Assembly (NCBI RefSeq): GCF_000004195.4
Contig: NC_030683.2
Coordinates: 106,681-170,680 of the forward strand
Direction of reading: 5' to 3'
Length of the DNA stretch: 64,000 nt
DNA from: Xenopus tropicalis
Lineage: Eukaryota > Chordata > Amphibia > Anura > Pipidae
The position numbers and the translations under genes were made by a program. Positions 26,201 to 62,479 of this stretch are shown piece by piece. Each line of letters begins with the position of its first letter. The stretch's first letter is position 1. The notes under the pieces are model-generated. The model had not been told where the DNA came from. It saw only the letters and a program-made list of their open reading frames with translations, and made no database searches.

Positions 26201-29200
26201 ATGGGGCACTGGGAAGGAGGGAGAGGGACACCGGGAAGGGAGGGGAGTATGGGGCACCGGAAAGGGAGGGAGTATGGAGGCACGGGAAGGAGTGGGAGTA
26301 TGGGCACCGGGAAGGGAGCGGAGTATGGGGCACTGGGAGGGAGGGAGTATGGGGCAGTGGAAGGGAGTGGAGTATGGGGCGGGAAGGGAGGGGAGTATGG
26401 GGCTTGGAAGGGAGAGGAGTATGGGGCACTGGGAAGGGAGGGGAGTATGGGGCACCTGGGAAGGAGGGAGTATGGGGCACTGGGAAGGGAGGGGAGTATG
26501 GGGCACTGGGAAGGGAGGGGAGTATGGGGCACTGGGAAGGGAGGGGAGTATGGGGCACTGGGAAGGGAGGGGAGTATGGGGCACTGGGAAGGGAGGGGAG
26601 TATGGGGCACTGGGAAGGGAGGGGAGTATGGGGCACCGGGAAGGGAGGGGAGTATGGGGCACTGGGAAGGGAGGGGAGTATGAGGCACTGGGAAGGGAGG
26701 GGAGTATGGGGCACTGGGAAGGGAGGGGAGTATGAGGCACTGGGAAGGAGGGGAGTATGAGGCACTGGGAAGGGAGGGGAGTATGAGGCACCGGGAAGGG
26801 GTAGGGGGAGGTATGGGGCACTGGGAAGGGAGGGGAGTATGGGGGCAACCGGAAGGGAGGGGAGTATGGGGCACCGGGAAGGAGGGAGTATGGGGCACCG
26901 GGAAGGGAGGGAGTATGGGCGCACTGGGAAGGGAGCGGGAGTATGAGGCACTGGGAAGGGAGGGGAGTATGGGGCACCGGGAAGGGAGGGGAGTATGGGG
27001 GCACCGGGAAGGAGGGGAGTATGGGGCACCGGGAAGGGAGGGGAGTATGAGGCACTGGGAAGGGAGGGGAGTATGGGGCACTGGGAAGGGAGGGGAGTAT
27101 GAGGCACTGGGAAGGGAGGGGAGTATGGGGCACCGGGAAGGGAGGGGAGTATGGGGCACCGGGAAGGGAGGGGAGTATGAGGCACTGGGAAGGGAGTGGA
27201 GAGGATCTTTAGGTTAATAGAAGAGTGTAGCCAGGCACAGAACAGGCCACGTGTCAATAATGTGAAACAGTCACTGAGCCGTTGGCCATGACATGTCCCT
27301 TCCCTTCAGCAAATGAATGAGACGGTTTAGAAAGACTGGAAGTTCATAACTGCGAGCGATAAGGAAAGACTGTTATTTGTGTGGAATTCTAACAATGCCG
27401 TCTCCCATACAGAACCTGAAATGGTTGGTTTCCAGAAGTGAATGAAACCAGTGAGAATGTGGTTTATACTGGTCTAACGGCCCCAGGGCAAATGTCATTG
27501 TCCCACAGTCAGAGACACTCGGGTTCCCTCTACTGAAGGTCAAATCTTCTTTCTTCTCAAGTGAAATAAGATCTGACTGATCCCTGAGTGGCTCACAGAG
27601 CCCTGGGTTCACCTATTATTCATTAGAATGTTATTAGCCAAATAGACCCAGCAGGGGTTGGCTGCACCCCAAGTGCTAGATGAACCTAGACTTTCCTATA
27701 ACTGGTGCATCTGTCTCTCAATCTCCAATCTCAATCTCCGCAGCTTTTTACACCATTTTCCAGACGGTGGATCAAACCCAGTTTGGATACTTTTACAGCT
27801 ACTTAATGTCCCTGTTCAGCACCTACGAGCTCTTCCTGAACGTCATCAACTCTCCCACCAACTATGATGTAGATCTTCCCATCATTTTCTTTGTTGTCTA
27901 CGTCATCTTCACAATCATCGCAAACCTCCTCATGTTGAACATACTCATCGCCATGATGGGGGACACTTACTGGAGAGTCGCCCAGGAAAGGGACGAGCTA
28001 TGGAGGGCACAGGTACAGTAACTCATGGTTCCTCACTGGGGGGAAGCTCTGGGGCTGCCCAGGGAAGGGACGAGCTGTGGGGGGCACAGGTACAGTAACT
28101 CATGGTTCCTCACTGGGGGGAAGCTCTGGGGCTGCCCAGGAAAGGGACGAGCTGTGGGGGGCCAGGTACAGTAACTCATGGTTCCTCACTGGGGGAAGCT
28201 CTGGGGCTGCCCAGGAAGGGACGAGCTGTGGGGGGCGCAGGTACAGTAACTCATGGTTCCTCACTGGGGGGAAGCTCTGGGGCTGCCCAGGAAAGGGACG
28301 AGCTGTGGGGGGCCCAGGTACAGTAACTCATGGTTCCTCACTGGGGGGAAGCTCTGGGGCTGCCCAGGAAAGGGACGAGCTGTGGGGGGTCAGGTACAGT
28401 AACTCATGGTTCCTCACTGGGGGGAAGCTCTGGGGCTGCCCAGGGAAGGGACGAGCTGTGGGGGTCAGGTACAGTAACTCATGGTTCCTCACTGGGGGAA
28501 GCTCTGGGGCTGCCCAGGAAGGGACGAGCTGTGGGGGCACAGTACAGTAACTCATGGTTCCTCACTGGGGGGAAGCTCTGGGCTGCCCAGGAAAGGGACG
28601 AGCTATGGAGGGCACAGGTACAGTAACTCATGGTTCCTCACTGGGGGGAAGCTCTGGGGCTGCCCAGGAAAGGGACGAGCTGTGGGGGGCGCAGGTACAG
28701 TAACTCATGGTTCCTCACTGGGGGAAGCTCTGGGGCTGCCCAGGGAAGGGACGAGCTGTGGGGGGCGCAGGTACAGTAACTCATGGTTCCTCACTGGGGA
28801 GAAGCTCTGGGGCTGCCCAGGAAAGGGACGAGCTGTGGGGGGGCAGGTACAGTAACTCATGGTTCCTCACTGGGGGGAAGCTCTGGGGTTGCCCAGGAAA
28901 GGGACGAGCTGTGGGGGGCACAGGTACAGTAACTCATGGTTCCTCACTGGGGGGAAGCTCTGGGGCTGCCCAGGAAAGGGACGAGCTGTGGGGAGGGCCC
29001 AGGTACAGTAACTCATGGTTCCTCACTGGGGGAAGCTCTGGGGCTGCCCAGGAAAGGGACGAGCTGTGGGGGGTGCAGGTACAGTAACTCATGGTTCCTC
29101 ACTGGGGAGAAGCTCTGGGGCTGCCCAGGAAAGGGACGAGCTGTGGGGGGTCAGGTACAGTAACTCATGGTTCCTCACTGGGGAGAATCTCTGGGGCTGC

Positions 29201-32200
29201 CCAGGAAAGGGACGAGCTGTGGGGGGTCAGGTACAGTAACTCATGGATCCTCACTGGGGGAGAATCTCTGGGGCTGCCCAGGGAAGGGACGAGCTGTGGG
29301 GGGCACAGGTACAGTAACTCATGGTTCCTCACGGGGGGAAGCTCTGGGGTTGCCCAGGAAAGGGACGAGCTGTGGGGGGGCGCAGGTACAGTAACTCATG
29401 GTTCCTCACTGGGGAGAAGCTCTGGGGCTGCCCAGGAAAGGGACGAGCTGTGGGGGGTGCAGGTACAGTAACTCATGGTTCCTCACGGGGGGAAGCTCTG
29501 GGGTTGCCCAGGAAAGGGACGAGCTGTGGGGGGTCAGGTACAGTAACTCATGGTTCCTCACTGGGGGGAAGCTCTGGGGCTGCCCAGGAAAGGGACAAGC
29601 TGTGTGTTTATCTGAAAGCTAAAACAAATGAATAAAAGTCTCAAATAAACACATTATTATATGATGACACGTGGGGGGCTCCTCTCTCGCTTCCCTTGGC
29701 TCTCCTTCTCCTTTGTGGGGTGCAAAGAGCTGACAGATGGAGTGTAGCAGTTCTCAACCTGGGGGGGCAGAGCTTGTCTGGAAGGAGTTTGGCCATTCGG
29801 CTACTGAATTGCAGAAACCTGTATAACGGGTGGGGGCACTTCCATTGGTAAAGGAATGAGTGGAACTTCTGCTCAGGACAGGGGTGGGTCAGGCTTTAGG
29901 GCTAAATAAGTGAGCAAATATCAGGGTGAGCCCAAGAGCAAATCCCCCCCAGAGACCTGTTTCATTCTCTCTCAGAAATGTATAGATGAATGGGATAAAC
30001 CAAAGCCCAAACTACACAGGGGGGTTAGCTCCCAAATTAAATGATATATAAGGAATACTTCTTATGACACATCCTTGTGTACCCTAACCCAAACGCTTGT
30101 GTACCCTAACCCAAACCCTTGTGTACCCTAACCCAAACCCTTATGTACCCTAACCCAAACCCTTGTGTACCCTAACCCAAACCCTTGTGTACCCTAACCC
30201 AAACCCTTGTGTACCCTAACCCAAACCCTTGTGTACCCTAACCCAAACCCTTGTGTACCCTAACCCAAACCCTTGTGTACCCAAACCCTTGTGTACCCTA
30301 ACCCAAACCCTTGTGTACCCTAACCCAAACCCTTGTGTACCCTAACCCAAACCCTTGTGTACCCTAACCCAAACCCTTGTGTACCCTAACCCAAACCCTT
30401 GTGTACCCTAACCCAAACCCTTGTGTACCCTAACCCAAACCCTTGTGTACCCTAACCCAAACCCTTGTGTACCCTAACCCAAACCCTTATGTACCTTAGC
30501 CCAAACCCTTGTGTACCCTAACCCAAACCCTTGTGAACCCTGTGAAAATAAATTTTTGGGCCCCCCCACATCACAACTCCCAAACAGTGTTCCCCTCTTC
30601 CTGTACATTTACATGGAAGACACTGACAGAGGCAGTGAGTAGAGGAAAGAGCTAACATATAGAACCAAGTAGTAGCAATGTGTTCGGGAATTGGGGGACA
30701 AACACTAGCAAATGATATTTTGCCCTTTCTTTACCTTTTGTCATTACCTGGTGAATCTCACAGCTTTGCTTTGTCTCTGCAGGTCGCAGCCACCACAGTG
30801 ATGTTGGAGAAAAAACTTCCCCTTTGCCTGTGGCCCAGAACTGGGGTGTGTGGCACAGAATATGGACTCAGGAACCACTGGTACCTCCGGTGAGTCCATA
30901 TTGGCTCTATACAGAATAGCAATGGAACATTAGGGAACAGAATTTGAACTCTGGAACCACTGGTACCCCCAGGGAGTCCATATTGGCTCTATACAGAATA
31001 GCAATGGAACATTGGGGAACAGAATATGGACTCTGGAACCACTGGTACCCCCAGGGAGTCCATATTGGCTCTATACAGAATAGCAATGGAACATTGGGGA
31101 ACAGAATATGGACTCTGGAACCACTGGTACCCCCAGGGAGTCCATATTGGCTCTATACAGAATAGCAATGGAACATTGGGGAACAGAATATGGACTCTGG
31201 AACCACTGGTACCCCCAGGGAGTCCATATTGCTCTATACAGAATAGCAATGGAACATTGGGGAACAGAATATGGACTCTGGAACCACTGGTACCCCCAGG
31301 GAGTCCATATTGGCTCTATACAGAATAGCAATGGAACATTAGGGAACAGAATATGGACTCTGGAACCACTGGTACCCCCATGGAGTCCATATTGGCTCTA
31401 TACAGAATAGCAAAGGAACATTGGGGAACAGTACTGGGCCTAAATACACCCTTGAGGGCAGCACTGGGCCTAAATACACCCCTGAGGGCAGTACTGGGCC
31501 TAAATACACCCCTGAGGGCAGCACTGGGCCTAAGTACACCCCTGAGGGCAGTACTGGGCCTAAATACATCCCTGAGAGCAGCACTTGGCCTATATAGACC
31601 CTTGAGGGCAGCAATTGGCCTATATACAGCCCTGAGGGCAGTTGTTATGTTTGCAAAAGAAATCATTATATAGTGAATAACAGCACCACTGTAAAACAGA
31701 TTTTGTACATCATGAATACATTGAGTGGACATTTCAGAGGCTATAGGCTCAAATGTCCTGTAACCCATTCTGTAGGAACTGGAGGAGCTAAACCTTCTGG
31801 ATATCAGAATCCATTTACTGTTCCCATCAGATTTCCTAATGAAGGTTTGTGTTGCAGGGTCATCTCCCGGAAGGACCCCAGCCAGCAAAAGATCCAGCGT
31901 TACATCGAGGCCTTTCAGGGGCCAGAAGAAGACAATGAGGAAAAGCAGAGAGAGAAGTCAGTAAAGTCAAGTGAAGAGAGGACATTTGAGACAGACTTAA
32001 CAAGAAGCCAAGAGACAGCAGAGCAAAGCCTGGGAGACAGATCAGAGCCCAAGCTCTCAAGCAACAAAACAGAGATTATTTATCTGAGGCCTCCAGAAAT
32101 TACAATTACAGAGTCCTTTGGCCCCTCCCATACACAGAGTCGACTGGGGAAGGAAAACTCAGGTTCTCTGCTAAATAAACCTCAAATGGAAAGCCTTGAG

Positions 32201-32368
32201 CTCCCACAGATACATATATCAGCAGAACGGGCAAAAGCCCAGTACCTGCCAAGACCCACCAGTGGGCGGGGCTGGCAGATTCTCAGGTCAATCACCACAG
32301 AGCGGCTGCGCGGACTATTATTGCAGAGCAGCTCACAAGAAGCAGAAGTGGAGGTCCATCATGTCTGA
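8147..32368 (+). CDS. trpv6: Gene A: TRPV5/6-type epithelial cation channel, exons 4-15 (5' part missing)
   Basis: Twelve GT-AG exons (8147-8287, 9818-9916, 10961-11133, 11333-11479, 13093-13305, 16069-16155, 17173-17249, 19850-20015, 23999-24065, 27744-28012, 30783-30889, 31858-32368) join in phase to about 684 codons. They cover ankyrin repeats, S1-S6, pore loop, TRP-box helix (E-R-D-E-L-W-R-A-Q) and a long cytosolic tail. Family-typical strings include G-P-F-T-I-M-I after S4 and the C-terminal G-W-Q-I-L-R. TRPV5/6 are plasma-membrane tetramers that take up Ca2+ across epithelia. Here the filter reads N-V-I-N instead of T-I-I-D, so selectivity is probably altered. Three upstream coding exons, present in gene B, are absent from the window and lie left of it or are lost. 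No stop or frameshift was seen. TRPV6 and TRPV5 cannot be told apart here; the symbol is the family best guess. Confidence 0.9.
8580..9780. repeat. 15-bp minisatellite (GATATTGATGGATCT), with a 225-bp higher-order unit
   Basis: About 80 copies of a 15-bp unit fill the intron between gene A exons 4 and 5. Copies differ at one or two positions (GATGG/AATAG/TAAAT). An ATTACTAAATGGG variant recurs at 8941, 9166 and 9391, exactly 225 bp (15 units) apart, showing block duplication. Because 15 is a multiple of three, long open frames exist on both strands; they are not genes. Confidence 0.95.
9818..9916 (+). CDS. trpv6: Gene A exon 5 (ankyrin repeat)
   Basis: The acceptor CCCCCAG ends at 9817 and the donor GTAAGG starts at 9917. 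The 99-nt exon encodes E-H-I-L-S-F-A-A and [12 protein letters not shown], the inner and outer helices of an ankyrin repeat. It matches gene B 52250-52348 in length and phase. Confidence 0.92.
10293..10930. mobile_element. hAT-type non-autonomous transposon (MITE) with 8-bp target duplication
   Basis: The left end is TAGTGATGAGCGAA and the right end reads back as TAGTGATGGGCGAA. Perfect 8-bp flanks ATTACATG lie at 10285-10292 and 10931-10938. An 8-bp duplication with TAGTG ends is typical of hAT elements. There is no transposase frame. The insertion ends 30 bp before exon 6 of gene A and leaves the pyrimidine tract and acceptor intact. Degraded relatives occur near 51056-51190 and 62480-62890. 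Confidence 0.85.
10386..10800. repeat. Internal tandem repeat of the hAT MITE (about 60-bp composite unit)
   Basis: Within the transposon, blocks such as CGGCTATTCTTTTGTCATG alternate with CGGCTATTGTTTTGTCGCC and CGGCTACTATTTTGTTGCC. About five composite units follow one another. The array has grown inside the element. Confidence 0.85.
10961..11133 (+). CDS. trpv6: Gene A exon 6 (ankyrin repeats)
   Basis: Acceptor TTTCCCTACACAG ends at 10960. The 173-nt exon encodes [10 protein letters not shown] and C-Q-M-Y-D-L, ending G-N-T-V. The donor used is GTGCGT at 11134, because only this keeps phase with L-F-Q-H-L in the next exon. A better-looking GTAAGT starts 5 bases further on (11139) but would shift the frame. 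Length matches gene B 51990-52162. Confidence 0.9.
11333..11479 (+). CDS. trpv6: Gene A exon 7 (last ankyrin repeat and linker)
   Basis: The acceptor TTTCCCAG ends at 11332 and the donor GTAAAT starts at 11480. Its 147 nt (49 codons, phase 0) encode [10 protein letters not shown] and L-Y-D-L-N-E-I-D. The equivalent in gene B is 51523-51669. Confidence 0.92.
11876..13013. repeat. About 23-bp C-rich minisatellite (CTGACTACTGCACCCCCACTGTC)
   Basis: Roughly 48 copies of a 22-24 bp unit fill the intron between gene A exons 7 and 8. Variation lies in the C-run length and in CTGTCC/CTGTCT. The upper (sense) strand is C-rich. No coding sense is inferred. Confidence 0.95.
13093..13305 (+). CDS. trpv6: Gene A exon 8 (pre-S1 helix, S1, S1-S2 loop)
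   Basis: Acceptor ATAATTACAG ends at 13092 and donor GTGAGT begins at 13306. The 71 codons run from [12 protein letters not shown] through the S1 hydrophobic segment starting F-C-L-L-A-A-V-Y to the extracellular loop. N-V-T in that loop is an N-glycosylation sequon in the position of the conserved TRPV5/6 glycan. It matches gene B 50799-51011. Confidence 0.93.
13351..14838. repeat. 35-bp minisatellite (ATAAGTGGGGTGCAGTTTGC + CTTACGCAGTGTAGC)
   Basis: About 42 highly similar copies of a 35-bp unit lie in the intron after exon 8 of gene A. Variants differ mainly at CGCAG/CACAG/CTCAG and GTAGA/GTAGC/GTAAC. There are no unique spacers between the copies, so it is not a CRISPR array. Confidence 0.96.
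14839..15030. mobile_element. Fragment of a dispersed repeat (CCATACACGGG family)
   Basis: This stretch (with GCCCATCGTTGGTGCCCATA) is closely similar to 36907-37112. It is a truncated copy of the same transposon-like family, inserted beside the 35-bp array. The rest of this intron, to 16068, shows nothing I recognise. Confidence 0.6.
16069..16155 (+). CDS. trpv6: Gene A exon 9 (S2)
   Basis: Acceptor CCCCCCAG ends at 16068; donor GTAATA follows 16155. Its 29 codons encode [12 protein letters not shown] and the hydrophobic S2 start ending L-L-L-K. It is the counterpart of gene B 48060-48146. Confidence 0.92.
16236..17036. repeat. About 50-bp minisatellite (CAGTGAGCTTACAATCTAAG theme)
   Basis: About 16 units of roughly 50 bp carry the core GTGAGCTTACAATCTAAGG followed by TCCCTATCCCATTCCCATCAG. 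They lie in the short intron between gene A exons 9 and 10. Small indels make this one of the less uniform arrays. Confidence 0.93.
17173..17249 (+). CDS. trpv6: Gene A exon 10 (S2-S3)
   Basis: Acceptor CTCCTTTAG ends at 17172 and donor GTAAGA begins at 17250. The 77-nt exon encodes V-P-D-L-L-Q-I and G-G-P-F-T-L-I. It leaves two bases (AT) completed by C of exon 11 to give Ile. Confidence 0.92.
17287..19430. repeat. TATTC-based AT-rich minisatellite (GTATATTCAGTATATATTCGGG)
   Basis: About 2.1 kb of GTATATTC, AGTATATATTC and GGGATATATTC modules recur in varying order, with longer blocks duplicated (compare 17700-17880, 18085-18260, 18500-18600 and 18660-18840). The Tyr/Ile/Ser-rich open frames are by-products of the repeat. 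Confidence 0.95.
19850..20015 (+). CDS. trpv6: Gene A exon 11 (S3-S4 and S4-S5 linker)
   Basis: Acceptor ATCTGGGCAG ends at 19849 and donor GTAAGT starts at 20016. Its 166 nt encode [17 protein letters not shown] and the family-typical [14 protein letters not shown]. Same length as gene B 44753-44918. Confidence 0.94.
20217..21893. repeat. 52-bp minisatellite (ATGCAAGAAAATTCACCAA + AGAGAATTCTACTGAGCAAAAAC)
   Basis: About 32 copies of a 52-bp unit lie in the intron between gene A exons 11 and 12. Variable sites are CCAAAGAG/CCAATGAG, GAGCAA/GAGTAA/GAACAA and AATTATAG/AATTTATAG. Each copy contains an EcoRI-type GAATTC. There are no spacers. Confidence 0.96.
22196..22275. mobile_element. Short palindromic element (GTTGCTGGACTACAGCTCCCAG family)
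   Basis: Left arm TGTTGCTGGACTACAGCTCC is mirrored by a right arm that reads back as TGTTGCTGGACTACAAATCC, with about 30 bp between them. It looks like a small foldback/MITE. A partial relative (GGGAGTTGTAGTTCAGCA) is at 53992-54009. The surrounding 21894-22750 holds no exon. Confidence 0.6.
22752..23646. repeat. 12-bp G-rich minisatellite in two blocks (GGGGAGCACATT/GGGGAGCACAGA)
   Basis: About 70 copies of a 12-bp unit lie in two blocks, 22752-23245 and 23298-23640. Each block is followed by the same unique tail (ACCCAATACATCAGCCATTG to AGTAGAGCATTC), so the block with its tail was duplicated. The sense strand has G4 runs every 8-9 bases. All frames are open because the unit is a multiple of three; none is a gene. 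Confidence 0.95.
23999..24065 (+). CDS. trpv6: Gene A exon 12 (S5)
   Basis: Acceptor CTGTTTGCAG ends at 23998 and donor GTGAGT starts at 24066. Its 67 nt encode [13 protein letters not shown] and the S5 hydrophobic core. It ends with one base of the Ala codon finished in exon 13. Confidence 0.93.
24090..27195. repeat. 26-bp G-rich minisatellite (GGGGAGTATGGGGCACTGGGAAGGGA)
   Basis: About 120 copies of a 26-bp unit fill 3.1 kb of the intron between gene A exons 12 and 13. Every unit has two G4 runs and two G3 runs on the sense strand, so G-quadruplexes could form throughout. Long open frames on both strands (up to about 1060 codons on the minus strand) come from repetition with scattered indels and have no gene-like features. 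Confidence 0.96.
27196..27743. other. Intron remainder without recognisable features
   Basis: Unique sequence between the 26-bp array and exon 13 of gene A. I see no exon, RNA gene or transposon end. Confidence 0.6.
27744..28012 (+). CDS. trpv6: Gene A exon 13 (pore loop, S6, TRP box)
   Basis: Acceptor CAATCTCCGCAG ends at 27743 and donor GTACAG starts at 28013. The 269 nt encode the pore helix, filter, S6 and TRP helix. The filter segment is [11 protein letters not shown], where mammalian TRPV5/6 have T-I-I-D-G-P-A-N-Y: the selectivity Asp is Asn. S6 reads [12 protein letters not shown] and continues into [14 protein letters not shown]. Reading through the donor gives V-Q-stop at once, so the splice is needed for the tail. 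Confidence 0.95.
28013..29610. repeat. 77-bp minisatellite made of the exon 13 3' end plus its splice donor
   Basis: About 21 tandem units follow exon 13 of gene A directly. Each holds a copy of the last 30 or so exon bases (CCCAGGAAAGGGACGAGCT...) followed by the donor and intron start GTACAGTAACTCATGG. The true exon end is the first member of the series. Units vary from 75 to 79 bp. Almost all keep a GTACAGTAA donor, preceded by CAG in most. Confidence 0.95.
30070..30537. repeat. 22-bp minisatellite (ACCCTAACCCAAACCCTTGTGT)
   Basis: About 21 copies lie in the intron between gene A exons 13 and 14. Each unit contains CCCTAACCC, similar to the vertebrate telomere repeat in its C-strand form but never as a pure hexamer array. 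29611-30069 is otherwise featureless intron. Confidence 0.95.
30783..30889 (+). CDS. trpv6: Gene A exon 14 (cytosolic, after the TRP box)
   Basis: Acceptor TTTGTCTCTGCAG ends at 30782 and donor GTGAGT starts at 30890. The 107 nt encode [23 protein letters not shown] and [15 protein letters not shown] stands where mammalian TRPV5/6 have V-A-T-T-V, the S100A10/annexin-2 contact. Confidence 0.94.
30890..31430. repeat. 82-bp minisatellite derived from the exon 14 3' end
   Basis: About 6.5 units each contain a copy of the last 38 or so bases of exon 14 (ACAGAATATGGACTC to GGTAC), then intron sequence AGTCCATATTGGCTC. Unlike the array after exon 13, the repeats read CCCAGGGAGTCC, so the GT of the donor is lost in every copy. 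Confidence 0.93.
31425..31640. repeat. 30-bp repeat (GCAGTACTGGGCCTAAATAC theme)
   Basis: Seven copies of a 30-bp unit directly follow the 82-bp array; starts are exactly 30 bp apart at 31441, 31471 and 31501. Confidence 0.9.
31858..32368 (+). CDS. trpv6: Gene A exon 15 (C-terminal tail, stop)
   Basis: Acceptor TTTGTGTTGCAG ends at 31857. One base completes Arg, then [17 protein letters not shown], a Glu/Lys/Ser-rich stretch, and near the end [17 protein letters not shown]. The last segment corresponds to the calmodulin-binding C-terminal helix of mammalian TRPV6. The stop is TGA at 32366-32368. The tail (169 codons) is about 80 codons longer than that of gene B. Confidence 0.93.
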
Positions 32369-32449
32369 CCTTCTCTGTGGGGCCACTCCCAGCCCACCTG
32401 ATGTTTATTGGCCAATAGGACCTTATTGTCCCTTAGGGAAGACTTTGAG

Positions 32450-32455
32450 AATAAA
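32450..32455 (+). terminator. Poly(A) signal AATAAA of gene A
   Basis: AATAAA lies 82 bases after the gene A stop. A further ATTAAA lies near 32584. Confidence 0.55.
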
Positions 32456-33270
32456 CTAACCTGGGTGCAGAGACCTTCTGCTTTAGTGCCCCGCTAGCGC
32501 CACGTCGGCCTCTGTAGGGGATGGGGATCTGGTTTACACTAACCATTGCTGAATAATTGTACTGCCTCTGTCACTGTATTCTGTATTAAAAAGAGATATT
32601 TTCTTATAACTGAATGTAACCGTCGACTGACCAGACTTAAAGGGGGAGGTGGGAAGAGTGGGGGGAATATACAGTATTAATTTCTTTGAGAACCATTGAA
32701 AACCAGCGTTGACTCCCTAAAAAAGCCGGGGAGAAGATGTGGAACCTTGATGGACCCCCCACATTGCTTCTTGTGATGGTTTCCTTCTCCCCTTTTCCCC
32801 AACTCACTGTGAGGTCTACTCCTGCCCCCCGTTATATTTGTAATGCTTTTCTGGTGATCCTTAGTCAGTATTAAAGGCCTTTTGGTATTCACAAGGAAAG
32901 ATATCTAGAATGGAAACTGTCAGTAACTGAGAAGAGAGTCTGTGTCATTAGATCCCCAGGCAGCGCAGTGGGCGTGTCCATGCCAGGGCCCTGGAGACGG
33001 TGGGTGGGTCAAGGGAAAAAAGGCAAATTGTTAGAACCTGGAATCCATTTTGCCCATAATTAAATTAAAGCCAGTCATGTGATCATGATGCCAATAGCTG
33101 CTTCCCCTCGTAGCTTTAGCCATGTCATTAGATGGCTCCTATGATGTCATTGATATGTGATGATGTCAATGCAGTCATGTAAAAGATGGCATCCTCCCTA
33201 GTGGAGCCACTGGCTGAAAACAGGATGGGGAGCCTTTACTTAGCCATTCTCTTTGTACCCCTAATACTAG
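32456..33270. other. Region between the two convergent 3' ends
   Basis: This holds the rest of the gene A 3' untranslated region and then sequence with no recognisable gene or transposon. Short frames here have no supporting features. Confidence 0.5.
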
Positions 33271-33667
33271 GGGGCAGATTTATCAACTGGCAACTCTACG
33301 TCTGATTTTCGTAAACTCAACTTCCACTAAAACCATAAATATCCAGTCATATATTTAGTTTTATCCAGACAGAAAAAGCACAAATGTGGAATGAAAACGA
33401 AAAGAACACGAAAACCACAATTTTTTTTTTGCTTTTAATTCTTTCCATAAAACTTTGTGAACTTACAAACAAAAAACCCAAAAACGTCTAAAACCACAAA
33501 TGAATTAAAGATTGTTTCAATTTGCCCCGGGTTCCCATTGACTTCAACAGGTCCCCAATGGCTTTTAGAAGGCAAAGTTTTGTATTAGTGGTTTTTATGA
33601 TTTTTATGCTTAATAAATCACTAAAAAAACCATGAAAAAAATACAAATGTTAGTAAATGCCCCCCCG
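33271..33667. mobile_element. Probable MITE with GGGGGCAGATTTATCAA / TTAGTAAATGCCCCC ends
   Basis: The left end GGGGGCAGATTTATCAA and the right end, reading back as GGGGGCATTTACTAA, form an imperfect inverted repeat of the same type as the element at 40186-40632. The interior is A/T-rich. No clear target duplication was seen. Confidence 0.55.
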
Positions 33668-33880
33668 AGTATAAATACCCACCCTTCTAAGAACCTGAAC
33701 TATTGTTTAATTTCATTCAGCTAAAAAAATATACAAAATACACTGTTTTCATTGAGTTTGATACGTCCTTTACATTAACAATACTATCATTATAGATCCA
33801 GGAGACCAGAGAGGAAGGATCAAATTTACTAAATAATAACATTACTCAATGATGAAAGGAAGGATGTAGGAAGCCTTAGT

Positions 33881-62241
<28,361 letters not shown>

Positions 62242-62479
62242 TCCCCCATTCCTGCATAAAGCTGTCTCATACAGTTGGGCACTCGGAGGAGTCTCTTGGG
62301 GTTGGGAGAAACAGGAATTAGTGAGAGTTTTGTGTATGGAAAGAGGTTTCTGTGGGAGGAGCCAAGGGGCGTGTCCTGTGTGAGGAATGCGGAGAGACCA
62401 GACGTGGGGCTACTGGTGGAACCTTCCCTGTAACGTATACAAACCCCGGGAAATGTTGTATTTACATCTAAGAACATGA

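Noticed and set aside
23959..27257. Three overlapping minus-strand open frames of about 1050-1066 codons rich in Pro, Ser and Leu
   Set aside because: They lie across the 26-bp GC-rich array, which has few stop triplets in any frame of that strand. All three frames are open together, and the region is an intron of gene A.
30944..31410. Possible alternative copies of gene A exon 14
   Set aside because: The repeated pieces cover only the last 38 or so bases, have lost the donor GT and lack an acceptor. They are repeat units, not exons.
31673..31857. In-frame upstream extension of gene A exon 15
   Set aside because: The frame continues upstream, but the acceptor TTTGTGTTGCAG at 31857 and the phase with exon 14 fix the exon start at 31858.
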